Assembly (NCBI GenBank): GCA_030039695.1
Contig: JASHVB010000179.1
Span: forward strand, 1 to 5,543
Direction of reading: 5' to 3'
DNA length: 5,543 nt
Origin: Acetobacteraceae bacterium
GTDB taxonomy: Bacteria; Pseudomonadota; Alphaproteobacteria; Acetobacterales; Acetobacteraceae
The first letter of the stretch is position 1. Each line of letters begins with the position of its first letter. Positions 1 through 5,414 of this stretch are shown piece by piece. A model generated the notes under the pieces. It was not told where the DNA came from. It saw only the letters and a list, made by a program, of their open reading frames with translations, and did not search any database. A program made the position numbers and the translations under genes.

Positions 1-344
1 CGCAGCAACGCGACGATCCGTCGCGCGGTCGATCCCTCCGGGATGGTCAACCGGTGCATCACCGGTGGCCCGGTGCGCAGGACCACTAGCACCTGGCGCA
101 GCGAGGCGTGTGCGGGAAACGCCAATTCAGCCGCATGCAGCACGCCCCGCCCGCGGGTGAGCCACGCCGCGACCCGGAACAGCGTCTTGTTGCTGATCAC
201 CCCCGCCTTGTGCAACGCATCGGCGACTTGCGTGGATCCCCCGTGCGGCACGAGCTCGTCGCGCGTCACCGGCAGCGGGCCCGGCCGATCCATCGCCGTG
301 CGCCAGCCGATCCAGCCCAGGCCCGTACCGCCCGCCAGCGTCAT
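1..344 (-). CDS. mltG: Endolytic murein transglycosylase MltG, N-terminal part (runs off left edge)
   Basis: The minus-strand frame is open from inside fabF to the window edge. From the ATG at 344 it gives 114 residues before the edge. Recognisable MltG (YceG-like) features are an N-terminal hydrophobic anchor, the LysM-like part with VPHGGSTQVADALHKAGVI (residues 32-50), then LRTGPPVMHRLTIPEG (89-104), which matches the family's 'HRLTIPEG.T..QI' block. MltG is an inner-membrane protein that cleaves nascent peptidoglycan strands; its catalytic Glu lies beyond the window. It follows fabF on the same strand, an order common in Rhodospirillales, so co-transcription is likely. The start is doubtful. 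The hydrophobic anchor continues upstream of this ATG in the same frame (VLLPALLCTM), yet no ATG, GTG or TTG occurs in frame back to a stop within fabF near 505. The identification is firm and the start is not. Confidence 0.85.
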   Translation of the reverse strand, partial: MTLAGGTGLGWIGWRTAMDRPGPLPVTRDELVPHGGSTQVADALHKAGVISNKTLFRVAAWLTRGRGVLHAAELAFPAHASLRQVLVVLRTGPPVMHRLTIPEGSTARRIVALL

Positions 345-405
345 AGTACACAGCAGCGCCGGCAGCAGAACGCTGCGCCAACGCGGGGCGGGCGGCCTCG
401 CGCCT

Positions 406-1668
406 TCAGGCGGCGGCGCGGAAGATGACGGAAGCGTTAGTACCGCCGAAGCCGAAGCTGTTGGAGAGAGCCGTGGCGATCCGGCGCTCCTGCGCCGTTT
501 TGGCTACGCGATCGATCACGCTCTCCTTGCTTGGCGACTCGAGGTTAAGAGTGGGCGGCGCGACATTGTCGCGGATCGCCAGAATGGAGAAGATCGCCTC
601 GACCGCACCGGCAGCGCCAAGCAAATGCCCGGTGGCGGACTTAGTGGAGGACATCGCCAAGCCCTTGGCGGCGTCGCCGAACAGGCGCTCGACTGCCTCA
701 AGCTCCAGGTCGTCGCCGAGTGGCGTAGAGGTCCCGTGTGCGTTCACGTACTGGATCGCTGAGGGATCGATCCGAGCATTCTTCAGCGCGTTCTTCATCG
801 ACCGGAAAGCGCCTTCGTGTCCCTCGGCCGGTGCGGTGATGTGGTAGGCGTCGCCCGACATACCGTAGCCCCCGACCTCGGCATAGATTTTCGCCCCGCG
901 CCGCTTGGCATGCTCCAACTCTTCCAAAACCACGACACCCGAGCCTTCGCCCATCACGAAGCCGTCGCGGTCCTTATCCCATGGCCGCGACGCTTCCGGC
1001 GGACGGTCATTGAAGCCGGTGGACAAAGCGCGCGACGCGCAGAACCCCGCGACGCCGAGCTCGCAGACCGAGGCCTCGGAGCCGCCCGCCACCATGACGT
1101 CCGCATCGCCCAACATGATCAGACGCGCTGCATCGCCGATCGCATGCACGCCCGTAGCACAGGCCGTGACGACCGAGTGATTGGGCCCTTTGAAGCCGTA
1201 TCTGATGGACAGATGCCCAGAACCGAGATTGATCAGCGCTGAGGGAATGAAAAACGGCGACAGCCGCCGCGCACGACCTTCGTGCACCGTGACCGACGCT
1301 TCATAGATCGTCTGCAATCCGCCGATACCGGAACCAATCATCACGCCGGTCGCGTCGCGATCCTCTTCCGATTCTGGCTTCCAGCCAGAGTCCTCGACCG
1401 CCTCGCTGCCTGCGACCATGGCGAGATGAATGAAGCGGTCCATCTTCTTCTGGTCCTTCAGCGGTACCCACTCGCTGATATCGAGATTGCCGTCCGCCTT
1501 CACCCCAGCCGGGACCTGGCCCGCAACCTTGCAGGGCAGATCCTTGGTATCGAAGGCCTGGATGGCAGTGATGCCCGATTCCGAATTGATCAGGCGCCGC
1601 CATACATGCTCGACCCCGATCCCTAGGGGACAGGCTACGCCCATGCCCGTCACCACAACGCGCCGCAT
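406..1668 (-). CDS. fabF: Beta-ketoacyl-ACP synthase II (KAS II)
   Basis: A full-length 420-residue FabF. It condenses malonyl-ACP with acyl-ACP in the elongation cycle of type II fatty acid synthesis in the cytoplasm. The thiolase-fold catalytic set is complete: nucleophile Cys170 in VTACATG, His311 in NAHGTSTPLGD, Lys343 in STKSATGHLLGAAGA and His348 in the same block. The family's C-terminal glycine-rich motif NSFGFGGTNAS is at 403-413. Spacing matches the known Cys163/His303/Lys335/His340 of E. coli FabF with a small offset. The ATG at 1668 gives the canonical MRRVVVTGMG start and has a strong Shine-Dalgarno sequence (complement of 1677-1684). It lies 29 bases after acpP and 61 bases before the mltG ATG, so acpP-fabF-mltG is probably one transcript. 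No odd residues were seen. Confidence 0.98.
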   Translation of the reverse strand: MRRVVVTGMGVACPLGIGVEHVWRRLINSESGITAIQAFDTKDLPCKVAGQVPAGVKADGNLDISEWVPLKDQKKMDRFIHLAMVAGSEAVEDSGWKPESEEDRDATGVMIGSGIGGLQTIYEASVTVHEGRARRLSPFFIPSALINLGSGHLSIRYGFKGPNHSVVTACATGVHAIGDAARLIMLGDADVMVAGGSEASVCELGVAGFCASRALSTGFNDRPPEASRPWDKDRDGFVMGEGSGVVVLEELEHAKRRGAKIYAEVGGYGMSGDAYHITAPAEGHEGAFRSMKNALKNARIDPSAIQYVNAHGTSTPLGDDLELEAVERLFGDAAKGLAMSSTKSATGHLLGAAGAVEAIFSILAIRDNVAPPTLNLESPSKESVIDRVAKTAQERRIATALSNSFGFGGTNASVIFRAAA

Positions 1669-1676
1669 TGCCGGCG

Positions 1677-1684
1677 TTCCTCCC
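1677..1684 (-). promoter_or_regulatory. Ribosome binding site of fabF
   Basis: On the minus strand this reads GGGAGGAA, a near-perfect anti-16S match, 8 bases before the fabF ATG. It fixes the fabF start at 1668. Confidence 0.85.
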
Positions 1685-1697
1685 GCAATTGGCTCGA

Positions 1698-1937
1698 TCA
1701 GGCGGCCTTCTGCTTTTCGATGTAGTCGATGGCGTCCTTGACGGTGCTGATTTTCTCTGCGGCATCTTCAGGGATTTCGACGCCGAACGCCTCCTCGAAG
1801 GCCATCACGAGTTCGACGGTGTCCAGGCTGTCGGCGCCCAGATCATCGATGAAAGAGGCCTCGGGCGTCACCTTCGATTCCTCGACGCCGAGGTGTTCCA
1901 CGACGATCTTTTTTACCTTGTCACCAATTTCACTCAT
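1698..1937 (-). CDS. acpP: Acyl carrier protein
   Basis: A 79-residue acidic protein of the usual AcpP length. It carries growing acyl chains on a 4'-phosphopantetheine arm and hands them to FabF and the other type II fatty acid synthesis enzymes in the cytoplasm. The prosthetic group site is Ser37 in [10 protein letters not shown], followed by the conserved acidic helix II and [14 protein letters not shown] (53-66). The start is the ATG at 1937 ([12 protein letters not shown]), which matches the family. AGGAG lies just 3 bases upstream and a second AGGAG-like stretch about 11 bases upstream. The same frame stays open far upstream to about 2705, but that extension overlaps the M23 gene and is an artefact. 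fabF follows 29 bases downstream. A fabG gene, commonly next to acpP, is not upstream here; an M23-like gene is. Confidence 0.97.
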   Translation of the reverse strand: MSEIGDKVKKIVVEHLGVEESKVTPEASFIDDLGADSLDTVELVMAFEEAFGVEIPEDAAEKISTVKDAIDYIEKQKAA

Positions 1938-2098
1938 CGGCTCCTGGTCTCCTGCCTCGGGTTCCCCGCGTTGCGATTTCGTCCGGACATGGCCAGGCTG
2001 CCGGGCAGGACCCGAACCCGCGCCGGACGAAGCTTTGGCGCGCTTAGCATGGTTTCCAGGGGCGAGAAAGGCCGGGGGCGGCGCGCAATTCGCCAGCG
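1938..2098. other. Intergenic region upstream of acpP
   Basis: These 161 bases between the M23-like gene and acpP, both on the minus strand, probably hold the acpP leader. Apart from the acpP ribosome binding site at 1941-1945, I find no convincing -35/-10 pair and no terminator with a T-tract. Whether acpP has its own promoter here is unresolved. Confidence 0.4.
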
Positions 2099-2674
2099 TC
2101 AACCGCGGCAACCCGGCGTAGCACAATGCCGGGTCGGCGGGATCTTGCCGTCGGCCGCGGGCATATCGATGCACCGTCGCAGTGCTGCACGGCACTGAGA
2201 GAGCTCCAAATACGGCGCCGGCTGCACAGCGCGGCCGTTGACGATCATGGCCAAGAACCAGTGCATGCCATAGGTAACGCCGGCGTGGCCGACAACTCCG
2301 AGCTTCTTGCCAGCGCGCACCACGCGCTGACCCTCGGCGACAGCCGGCGCGAGCGAGCCACGATCGCCGCAGATGCCGACGAATCCGTGACGCTGCACGA
2401 GAATCTGCAGTCCGTCGGGGCCGCGATCCTCGACGCGGATGACCACGCCGGACGCAATGACGCGGACCGGCGCGCCGGCATTCGCCGGAAGATCGATGTC
2501 GTCGTGGAACCTGCCTGCCAGCGGGTGCGCCGGCGGCGTGCGCGGGCCGAACGGTGAGGAGATGCCGGCGGCAGAGACCGGGGGGCGAAGGCCAGCCGAC
2601 GTCGGATCGGACGCTCGTGCCGACGGTGCGAGCAACATGACGGCGAGCGTCATCCAACCCGCAATTCGTGGCAC
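2099..2674 (-). CDS. Exported M23/LytM-like protein, probably inactive as a peptidase
   Basis: A 191-residue protein with a likely Sec signal peptide: Arg3, a hydrophobic stretch [11 protein letters not shown], and cleavage after SARA (residue 21). The body follows the M23 peptidase layout: SSPFGPR (39-45), [11 protein letters not shown] (54-64), the beta strand [13 protein letters not shown] (70-82), and [15 protein letters not shown] (126-140). In active LytM proteins Zn is held by H..xD and the second His of HxH, with catalytic His in the YAH and HxH motifs. Here H57 and D61 remain, but HxH is H138-W-F140 and the YAH position reads C-G-D104. This implies loss of one Zn ligand and one catalytic His. 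A role as a non-catalytic amidase activator, like EnvC or NlpD, is possible but inferred. The GTG at 2674 is the only in-frame start that keeps the positive n-region; the ATG at 2653 would lose it. The C-terminus has several Cys residues and matches no domain I know. Confidence 0.8.
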   Translation of the reverse strand: MPRIAGWMTLAVMLLAPSARASDPTSAGLRPPVSAAGISSPFGPRTPPAHPLAGRFHDDIDLPANAGAPVRVIASGVVIRVEDRGPDGLQILVQRHGFVGICGDRGSLAPAVAEGQRVVRAGKKLGVVGHAGVTYGMHWFLAMIVNGRAVQPAPYLELSQCRAALRRCIDMPAADGKIPPTRHCATPGCRG

Positions 2675-3207
2675 CGTTGCACGCGTGCATCACCCTACCC
2701 GTCACCCGGTCGGACGCAAGCAGGACGGCGTCTATTCAGAACCATGTGCCGGTGCATCGCGCGGCATGACGTTGCGGCGAACGATATGCCGACACGATGC
2801 GGCTCGGTCCCCGGGGGGCCGGAACGACTTGCGGGCGCCAGCAGCGGCAAATGTCCTCCGTCGGTCGCGAGAGAACGTGACGCGAACTGCTCAGTGCGGT
2901 CTGGCCGTCTGTGATGCGCCAGCGTGTTCTCCGACGTCCTTCAATCACGGTGGCCCGGCTGAAACCCGCGCCCTCCTCGTGGCGCTGCCCACCGTTTCAC
3001 CAGTCAGTTTTCAACCGCCGACTACGTGGGTGCCTATCGCCTTCTGCCTCTCTTGGGGGGGCGGCGCCTGATTGCGATAACCTGAGTGTCCATCCGGACG
3101 CTGCGCGAGACTCAGAACCGGTTGGCACCGGGCTTGAATGTATTTGGTGTCCACGATTCGCGGTGCAGCATCGAATTAGGAATCAGCGAGACCAGATTGC
3201 CGCCCGC
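2675..3207. other. Long region without a recognisable gene
   Basis: Several open frames cross these 533 bases on both strands. None has a known domain, a plausible ribosome binding site or protein-like composition; the translations are rich in Arg, Pro and Cys, as expected of frame shadows in GC-rich DNA. The GTTTTCAACCGCCGAC stretch near 3006-3021 vaguely recalls the non-coding ends of IS21-type elements, but I cannot confirm this. It probably contains the 5' region of the M23-like gene and decayed DNA. Confidence 0.5.
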
Positions 3208-3390
3208 TCAACCGATCCGATGACCGGCGGCCAGCGTAGTTCCTCGCTGTCGCATCTCGATCTCAAAGCTCACGCCTTGCCCACCAGCGAGAATGCGCGG
3301 GCTGGTACGTCGCGGCAGGATGTGCACGAAGCCGGTCGCCGAACCGTCATCCGGCTGAATGAAACCAGGACATCTTACACACGGAGCCAT
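3208..3390 (-). pseudogene. Cold-shock protein (CspA family) remnant with N-terminal deletion
   Basis: The minus strand from the ATG at 3390 reads 60 residues. GFIQPDDGSATGFVHI (9-24) matches the CspA-family core 'GFIQPDDGS.DVFVHI', including RNP2 (FVHI). LAGGQGVSFEIE (34-45) matches 'L.EGQ.VSFEI', and the C-terminal part recalls 'RGKTSA..L'. Functional Csp proteins are about 67-70 residues and begin 'MA.GTVKWFN..KGYGFI'. Here the start reads MAPCVRCPGFI, so about eight codons covering the WFN..KGY part, including most of RNP1 (KGFGFI), are missing. At least one residue is also missing after RNP2. There is no good ribosome binding site. Because aromatic residues that bind nucleic acid are lost, I read it as a pseudogene, although the frame is still open. 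It stands alone, with no clear partner. Confidence 0.72.
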
Positions 3391-3461
3391 CTGACCCTGA
3401 CGCTTGGCGTCGCATTGCCCCGAGGGATTGATCACGCCGCGGGAGCCCGCCGCCTCCCAAA

Positions 3462-3502
3462 GGCACGGCGGTCTCGAAGGGCACGGCGGCTGTCGAAGGG
3501 CA
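3462..3502 (+). repeat. Short imperfect tandem repeat, about 18 bp, 2.2 copies
   Basis: GGCACGGCGG-TCTCGAA (3462-3478) is followed by GGGCACGGCGGCTGTCGAA (3479-3497) and a partial third copy, GGGCA. The copies differ by an indel and a few bases. The repeat lies in the gene-poor stretch between the Csp remnant and the lipoprotein gene. No function is apparent. Confidence 0.6.
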
Positions 3503-3620
3503 TCGTTTACCGGATTGCACGCCACGGGAATTGCGAGCGGGTTTGCCGGCTTGTGATTCCTTACAACGGCATATGGGAGTAGCGCTGAACGCCGCCGGTA
3601 AGCTATTCTATTGACGAAAC

Positions 3621-3632
3621 CGGCAGCTGCCG
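3621..3632. promoter_or_regulatory. Perfect 12-bp palindrome upstream of the lipoprotein gene (possible operator)
   Basis: CGGCAGCTGCCG is a perfect palindrome 55 bases before the lipoprotein ATG. It comes four bases after TTGACG (3611-3616), which looks like a -35 box, although no good -10 stands at the right distance. It could be an operator, or chance in GC-rich DNA. Confidence 0.25.
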
Positions 3633-3687
3633 ACCTGCGTCTGGCGAAGCGTGCGCATCCTTTACACCTGTCAATGGAGTTGACCGA

Positions 3688-3897
3688 ATGAAAATCCGTC
3701 TCCGTTGGGTGTTGCCAGTGATCCTGGCGACGTTAGCAGGATGCGCGGGCGGGGGCAGTGATCACACGTCGAACGCAGACCCGCCGCCGATCGCTGCGCC
3801 AACGCAGCGAGTCAACGCGGTGTCCCAAGCGGTGGGTGCGCGAATGGACAGCATGATGGCAACCCAGCATTCGCCGGGCGGCAACGGAACCCAGTGA
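3688..3897 (+). CDS. Small hypothetical lipoprotein
   Basis: The predicted product has 69 residues. The N-terminus is a clear type II (lipoprotein) signal: MKIRLR, a hydrophobic stretch WVLPVILAT, then the lipobox LAGC with the lipidated Cys at residue 19. The residue after Cys is Ala, not Asp, so outer-membrane sorting is expected under the E. coli rule. The mature part is about 51 residues: a Gly/Ser-rich linker, a Pro-rich segment (PPPIAAP), then a possibly helical stretch (QRVNAVSQAVGARMDSMMATQ). No domain is recognised. GGAG at 3676-3679, 8 bases before the ATG, supports the start. It stands alone on the plus strand, so an operon is unlikely. The signal and ribosome binding site make it a credible expressed gene of unknown role. 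Confidence 0.78.
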   Translation: MKIRLRWVLPVILATLAGCAGGGSDHTSNADPPPIAAPTQRVNAVSQAVGARMDSMMATQHSPGGNGTQ

Positions 3898-4336
3898 GTC
3901 TCTCGGTGGATGTTGCAGCGCGTGGTTGAACCCCATTTTGTAAGCCGAACCGACGTCGGAGCCGGGCTACGGTGCAGCGTCAGGTAACGATCATGGCGTC
4001 GCACGGATCTTACGCGACCTGTAAAGTTCCAGTGGCGGTCAGCCATTCGCTCTCGGACCGCTATCATTGTGGCTGCTCCGCCATTGAGAACTGGGCGGGG
4101 CCACGGGGAACGGGGTATCGCGGAACGCAGAACGGGAAATGAGAGAAGACGTGTTCTAATTTGGACACACTTGCCTTAAGTACGGTTGATGCTTTCAACA
4201 CGAATCCGGCTGATTCCCTGATATGCCTGACTTGGCCATTTGTTGCGCGCAAGCCTCGGCTTTCAAGCGAGGGTAGGCACTGCACGGCGACCCTAATGTC
4301 AGTCGCGAATTGCACATCCAATGTCCTGCGCGGGGG
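3898..4336. other. Gene-poor region between the lipoprotein gene and the IS66 remnant
   Basis: I find no recognisable gene in these roughly 440 bases. The open frames on both strands carry no known motif and no good ribosome binding site. A perfect palindrome, CCGACGTCGG, lies at 3950-3959, shortly after the lipoprotein stop, but no T-tract follows, so I do not call a terminator. The left part of the IS66-type element that should precede the transposase stump is absent. Confidence 0.5.
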
Positions 4337-4495
4337 GCGATGATGTACGGCCTGGTCGTGTCGGCCCGGATGAACGGCGTTGAGCCGCAGGCGTGGCTCA
4401 CTGATGTGATGGCCCGCATCGCTGCCCGTCCTGCCCAGAGGCTCGACGAAGCTGCCCTGGAGGCGGCGATCGCGCACCAGGCTTGCGGCAGCTGA
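4337..4495 (+). pseudogene. IS66-family transposase (TnpC) C-terminal fragment, frameshifted
   Basis: The plus strand reads AMMYGLVVSARMNGVEPQAW followed by LTDVMARIAARPAQRLDE. This matches the C-terminal end of IS66-type DDE transposases, typically '(A)MYSLI.(T/S)AKLNG.DPQAWL.DVL.RIA.HP..RLDELLPW'. After RLDE the frame runs into AALEAAIAHQACGS and stops at 4493-4495. Removing one A near 4449-4450 restores DELPW, the family's terminal motif, in the other frame, so a single-base insertion is likely. All catalytic DDE residues and the whole N-terminal part are absent; nothing upstream of about 4330 matches. It is therefore a dead remnant. The left boundary is approximate. Confidence 0.78.
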
Positions 4496-4497
4496 TC

Positions 4498-4740
4498 ATG
4501 GCTGCGCCAAGCGCGGTCTTCACCATAGCCCGTATCGCGGAGATGCTTGGCGAGGATGCGGACTGGCTCGTCGATGTCGCACTCGAGATGACCCCGGAAG
4601 CCCGATGCCTGAGCGTCTATGACAGCAACGACGAGGGCACCATGGCGTTTACCAGCTTCGGCATCGAGAACCTCAAAGAGCTCATCGAGATCCACAAGCC
4701 CGATCCGAGCATCATTGAGCGCTGCCGAACGCTCGGTTGA
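4498..4740 (+). CDS. Hypothetical 80-residue protein, possible IS66 passenger
   Basis: The frame starts at an ATG just after the transposase fragment's stop and encodes 80 residues. The product is acidic and well balanced in composition, unlike a frame shadow: FTIARIAEMLGEDADWLVDV (8-27) looks like a helix-turn-helix-length pair of helices, then LEMTPEARCLSVYD, then AFTSFGIENLKELIE (50-64). It loosely recalls small proteins of unknown function in alphaproteobacteria with a '.LGEDEDWL...MEPEDG.....AFT..GIENL.ELI' pattern; that is memory, not a search. It lies between the IS66 transposase stump and a likely IS right end, so it may be a passenger gene of that element. The ribosome binding site is poor and coupling to transposase translation is plausible. 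A TTG at 4483 is an alternative start. Function is unknown. Confidence 0.6.
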   Translation: MAAPSAVFTIARIAEMLGEDADWLVDVALEMTPEARCLSVYDSNDEGTMAFTSFGIENLKELIEIHKPDPSIIERCRTLG

Positions 4741-4748
4741 CCTGCCGC

Positions 4749-4768
4749 GGTGCTCAGCGAGGCCTTAC
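4749..4768 (+). mobile_element. Probable right terminal inverted repeat of the IS66-type remnant
   Basis: Read from outside inward on the minus strand, 4768 onward gives GTAAGGCCTCGCTGAGCACC. IS66-family ends characteristically begin 5'-GTAA, and this site lies shortly after the last ORF that follows the transposase stump, where the right end is expected. No matching left end was found in the window, so neither the repeat pair nor an 8-bp target duplication can be confirmed. Confidence 0.45.
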
Positions 4769-4791
4769 GCTCCTTCACGAGTGCTTTCTGC

Positions 4792-5049
4792 TTACCGGAC
4801 CGGTCGTCCATCGGGTGCCAGCGCCGGGCCGACATACGTCCATTCCTGCGCAGCAATCGAGGGATGGAGGATCCCGGACACGCCCCACGCTGGATCACGT
4901 TGGGCCGGCATCAGGAAGGTCTGCCCTATGTGCATCCACCAGACCCAGACGCGATCAGGCCCCTTCTGAACCAGGTGTGGCCCGTCGCGGGTCCAGTTCG
5001 CCGGAAAGCCGGGGTTGGCGGGATCGGGCCATCCGCGCGTGCTGGGCAT
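4792..5049 (-). CDS. Small hypothetical protein, 85 residues
   Basis: The frame starts at the ATG at 5049, with a near-perfect AAGGAGGG (complement of 5059-5066) 9 bases upstream, so it is very probably translated. The product is rich in Trp, Pro and Gly: GWPDPANPGFPANWTRDGPH (6-25), VWVWWMHIG (34-42), then EWTYVGPALAPDGRPV. The opening 'WPDP..PG.P.N..RDG.H' pattern is common in short uncharacterised proteins of alphaproteobacteria, often near mobile DNA; this is recalled, not searched. There is no signal peptide, membrane segment or catalytic motif. It converges on the 80-residue ORF, with its stop about 24 bases from the presumed IS right end, so the IS may have inserted just beyond it. Function is unknown. 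Confidence 0.7.
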   Translation of the reverse strand: MPSTRGWPDPANPGFPANWTRDGPHLVQKGPDRVWVWWMHIGQTFLMPAQRDPAWGVSGILHPSIAAQEWTYVGPALAPDGRPVR

Positions 5050-5058
5050 CTGAGCTAT

Positions 5059-5066
5059 CCCTCCTT
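5059..5066 (-). promoter_or_regulatory. Ribosome binding site of the 85-residue gene
   Basis: On the minus strand this reads AAGGAGGG, 9 bases before the ATG at 5049. It is among the strongest in the window and is the main reason to accept this small gene as real. Confidence 0.75.
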
Positions 5067-5166
5067 GCCTGTCAGCCTTGTGTTTTCTCGCGAAGAATGC
5101 TGCTCCGACGTCGGGCGAGCGATGGTCGATCGGCCTGAACTTCCTCTAAGTCATTGGTAGAATTAG

Positions 5167-5240
5167 TGCGCCCGGCAGGTGTCGAATCTGCAACCAGACG
5201 GTTATGAGCCGAGAACTCTAACGGAGCGAGTTACGCTCGC
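5167..5240 (-). tRNA. Divergent tRNA-like sequence, anticodon CAU (pseudo-tRNA or element-borne tRNA)
   Basis: The minus strand fits canonical tRNA numbering exactly: 7-base acceptor strand, TA at 8-9, D arm ACTC/GAGT with a 9-base loop, 5+7+5 anticodon arm with loop CTCATAA (anticodon CAU, Met or Ile2), 5-base variable loop TGGTT, T arm GCAGA/CCTGC with loop TTCGACA, 7-base 3' strand and discriminator A. The total is 74 bases. The D stem carries a compensatory change (ACTC pairs with GAGT instead of GCTC with GAGC). Defects: two of seven acceptor pairs, the two outer anticodon-stem pairs and the pair at 53-61 are mismatched; G18 and A14 are replaced; and CTA, not CCA, follows. It is therefore probably a pseudo-tRNA or a fast-evolving tRNA of a mobile element. 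A normal Met or Ile2 tRNA is less likely. Confidence 0.55.
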
Positions 5241-5414
5241 GCCCGTGGCAGGCCGCCATCTGCCTGACGCGGCGCCGCGGTGCAAGCCTCGCCTAACAAG
5301 CAACGAGGCCATCCTCTCCGCGACGGAGGGGGTCGGGGAAGTGGGAACCTTTCGCTCCCACCGCAGAGGTTCCATCCAGGTTCGGTCACCTGCGTTACTC
5401 AGGACGCTACCTGA
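5224..5414. other. Dense cluster of perfect or near-perfect hairpins
   Basis: Consecutive inverted repeats: GAGCG/CGCTC (5224-5238, inside the tRNA-like sequence), GGCAG/CTGCC (5247-5264), palindrome CGCGGCGCCGCG (5268-5279), GCCTCG/CGAGGC (5286-5309), a 10-bp stem with two G-T pairs and a CGA loop (5311-5333), GGAACCT/AGGTTCC (5344-5373), CAGGT/ACCTG (5377-5392), and TCAGG/CCTGA (5399-5414). GTGGGA/TCCCAC (5341-5361) competes with the 5344-5373 stem. This suggests a structured RNA or a folded single-stranded DNA site such as a recombination or transfer site. The strand is unknown and I recognise no family. No convincing protein frame crosses it. Confidence 0.45.

Noticed and set aside
43..762. 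Plus-strand 239-residue ORF across mltG and fabF
   Set aside because: It is antisense to two clearly conserved genes and its translation is Arg/Gly-rich without motifs, so it is a frame shadow.
1698..2705. 335-residue minus ORF ending in the ACP sequence (an ACP fusion)
   Set aside because: Only the last 79 residues match a protein. The upstream part overlaps the M23-like gene in another frame, and acpP has its own ATG and ribosome binding site.
2980..3070. Possible IS21-type element end around TCAGTTTTCAACCGCCGAC
   Set aside because: The resemblance is from memory only; no istA or istB remnant and no paired terminal repeat were found.
2911..3582. Plus-strand 223-residue ORF
   Set aside because: It has no domain and poor composition, and it is antisense to the cold-shock-protein remnant, which has clear motifs.
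3940..3960. GTAAGCC at 3940 as the left end of the IS66-type element
   Set aside because: Beyond GTAAG it does not match the proposed right end, and the flanking 8 bases do not form a target duplication.
4064..4477. 137-residue minus ORF opposite the IS66 remnant
   Set aside because: Its upper part is antisense to the transposase match. The lower part has no known motif and no ribosome binding site.
5292..5399. Possible integron attC site (GCCTAAC at 5292 and GTTACTC at 5394)
   Set aside because: GTTACTC does not fit the GTTRRRY consensus and is not complementary to GCCTAAC beyond AAC/GTT. No integrase or cassette is visible.
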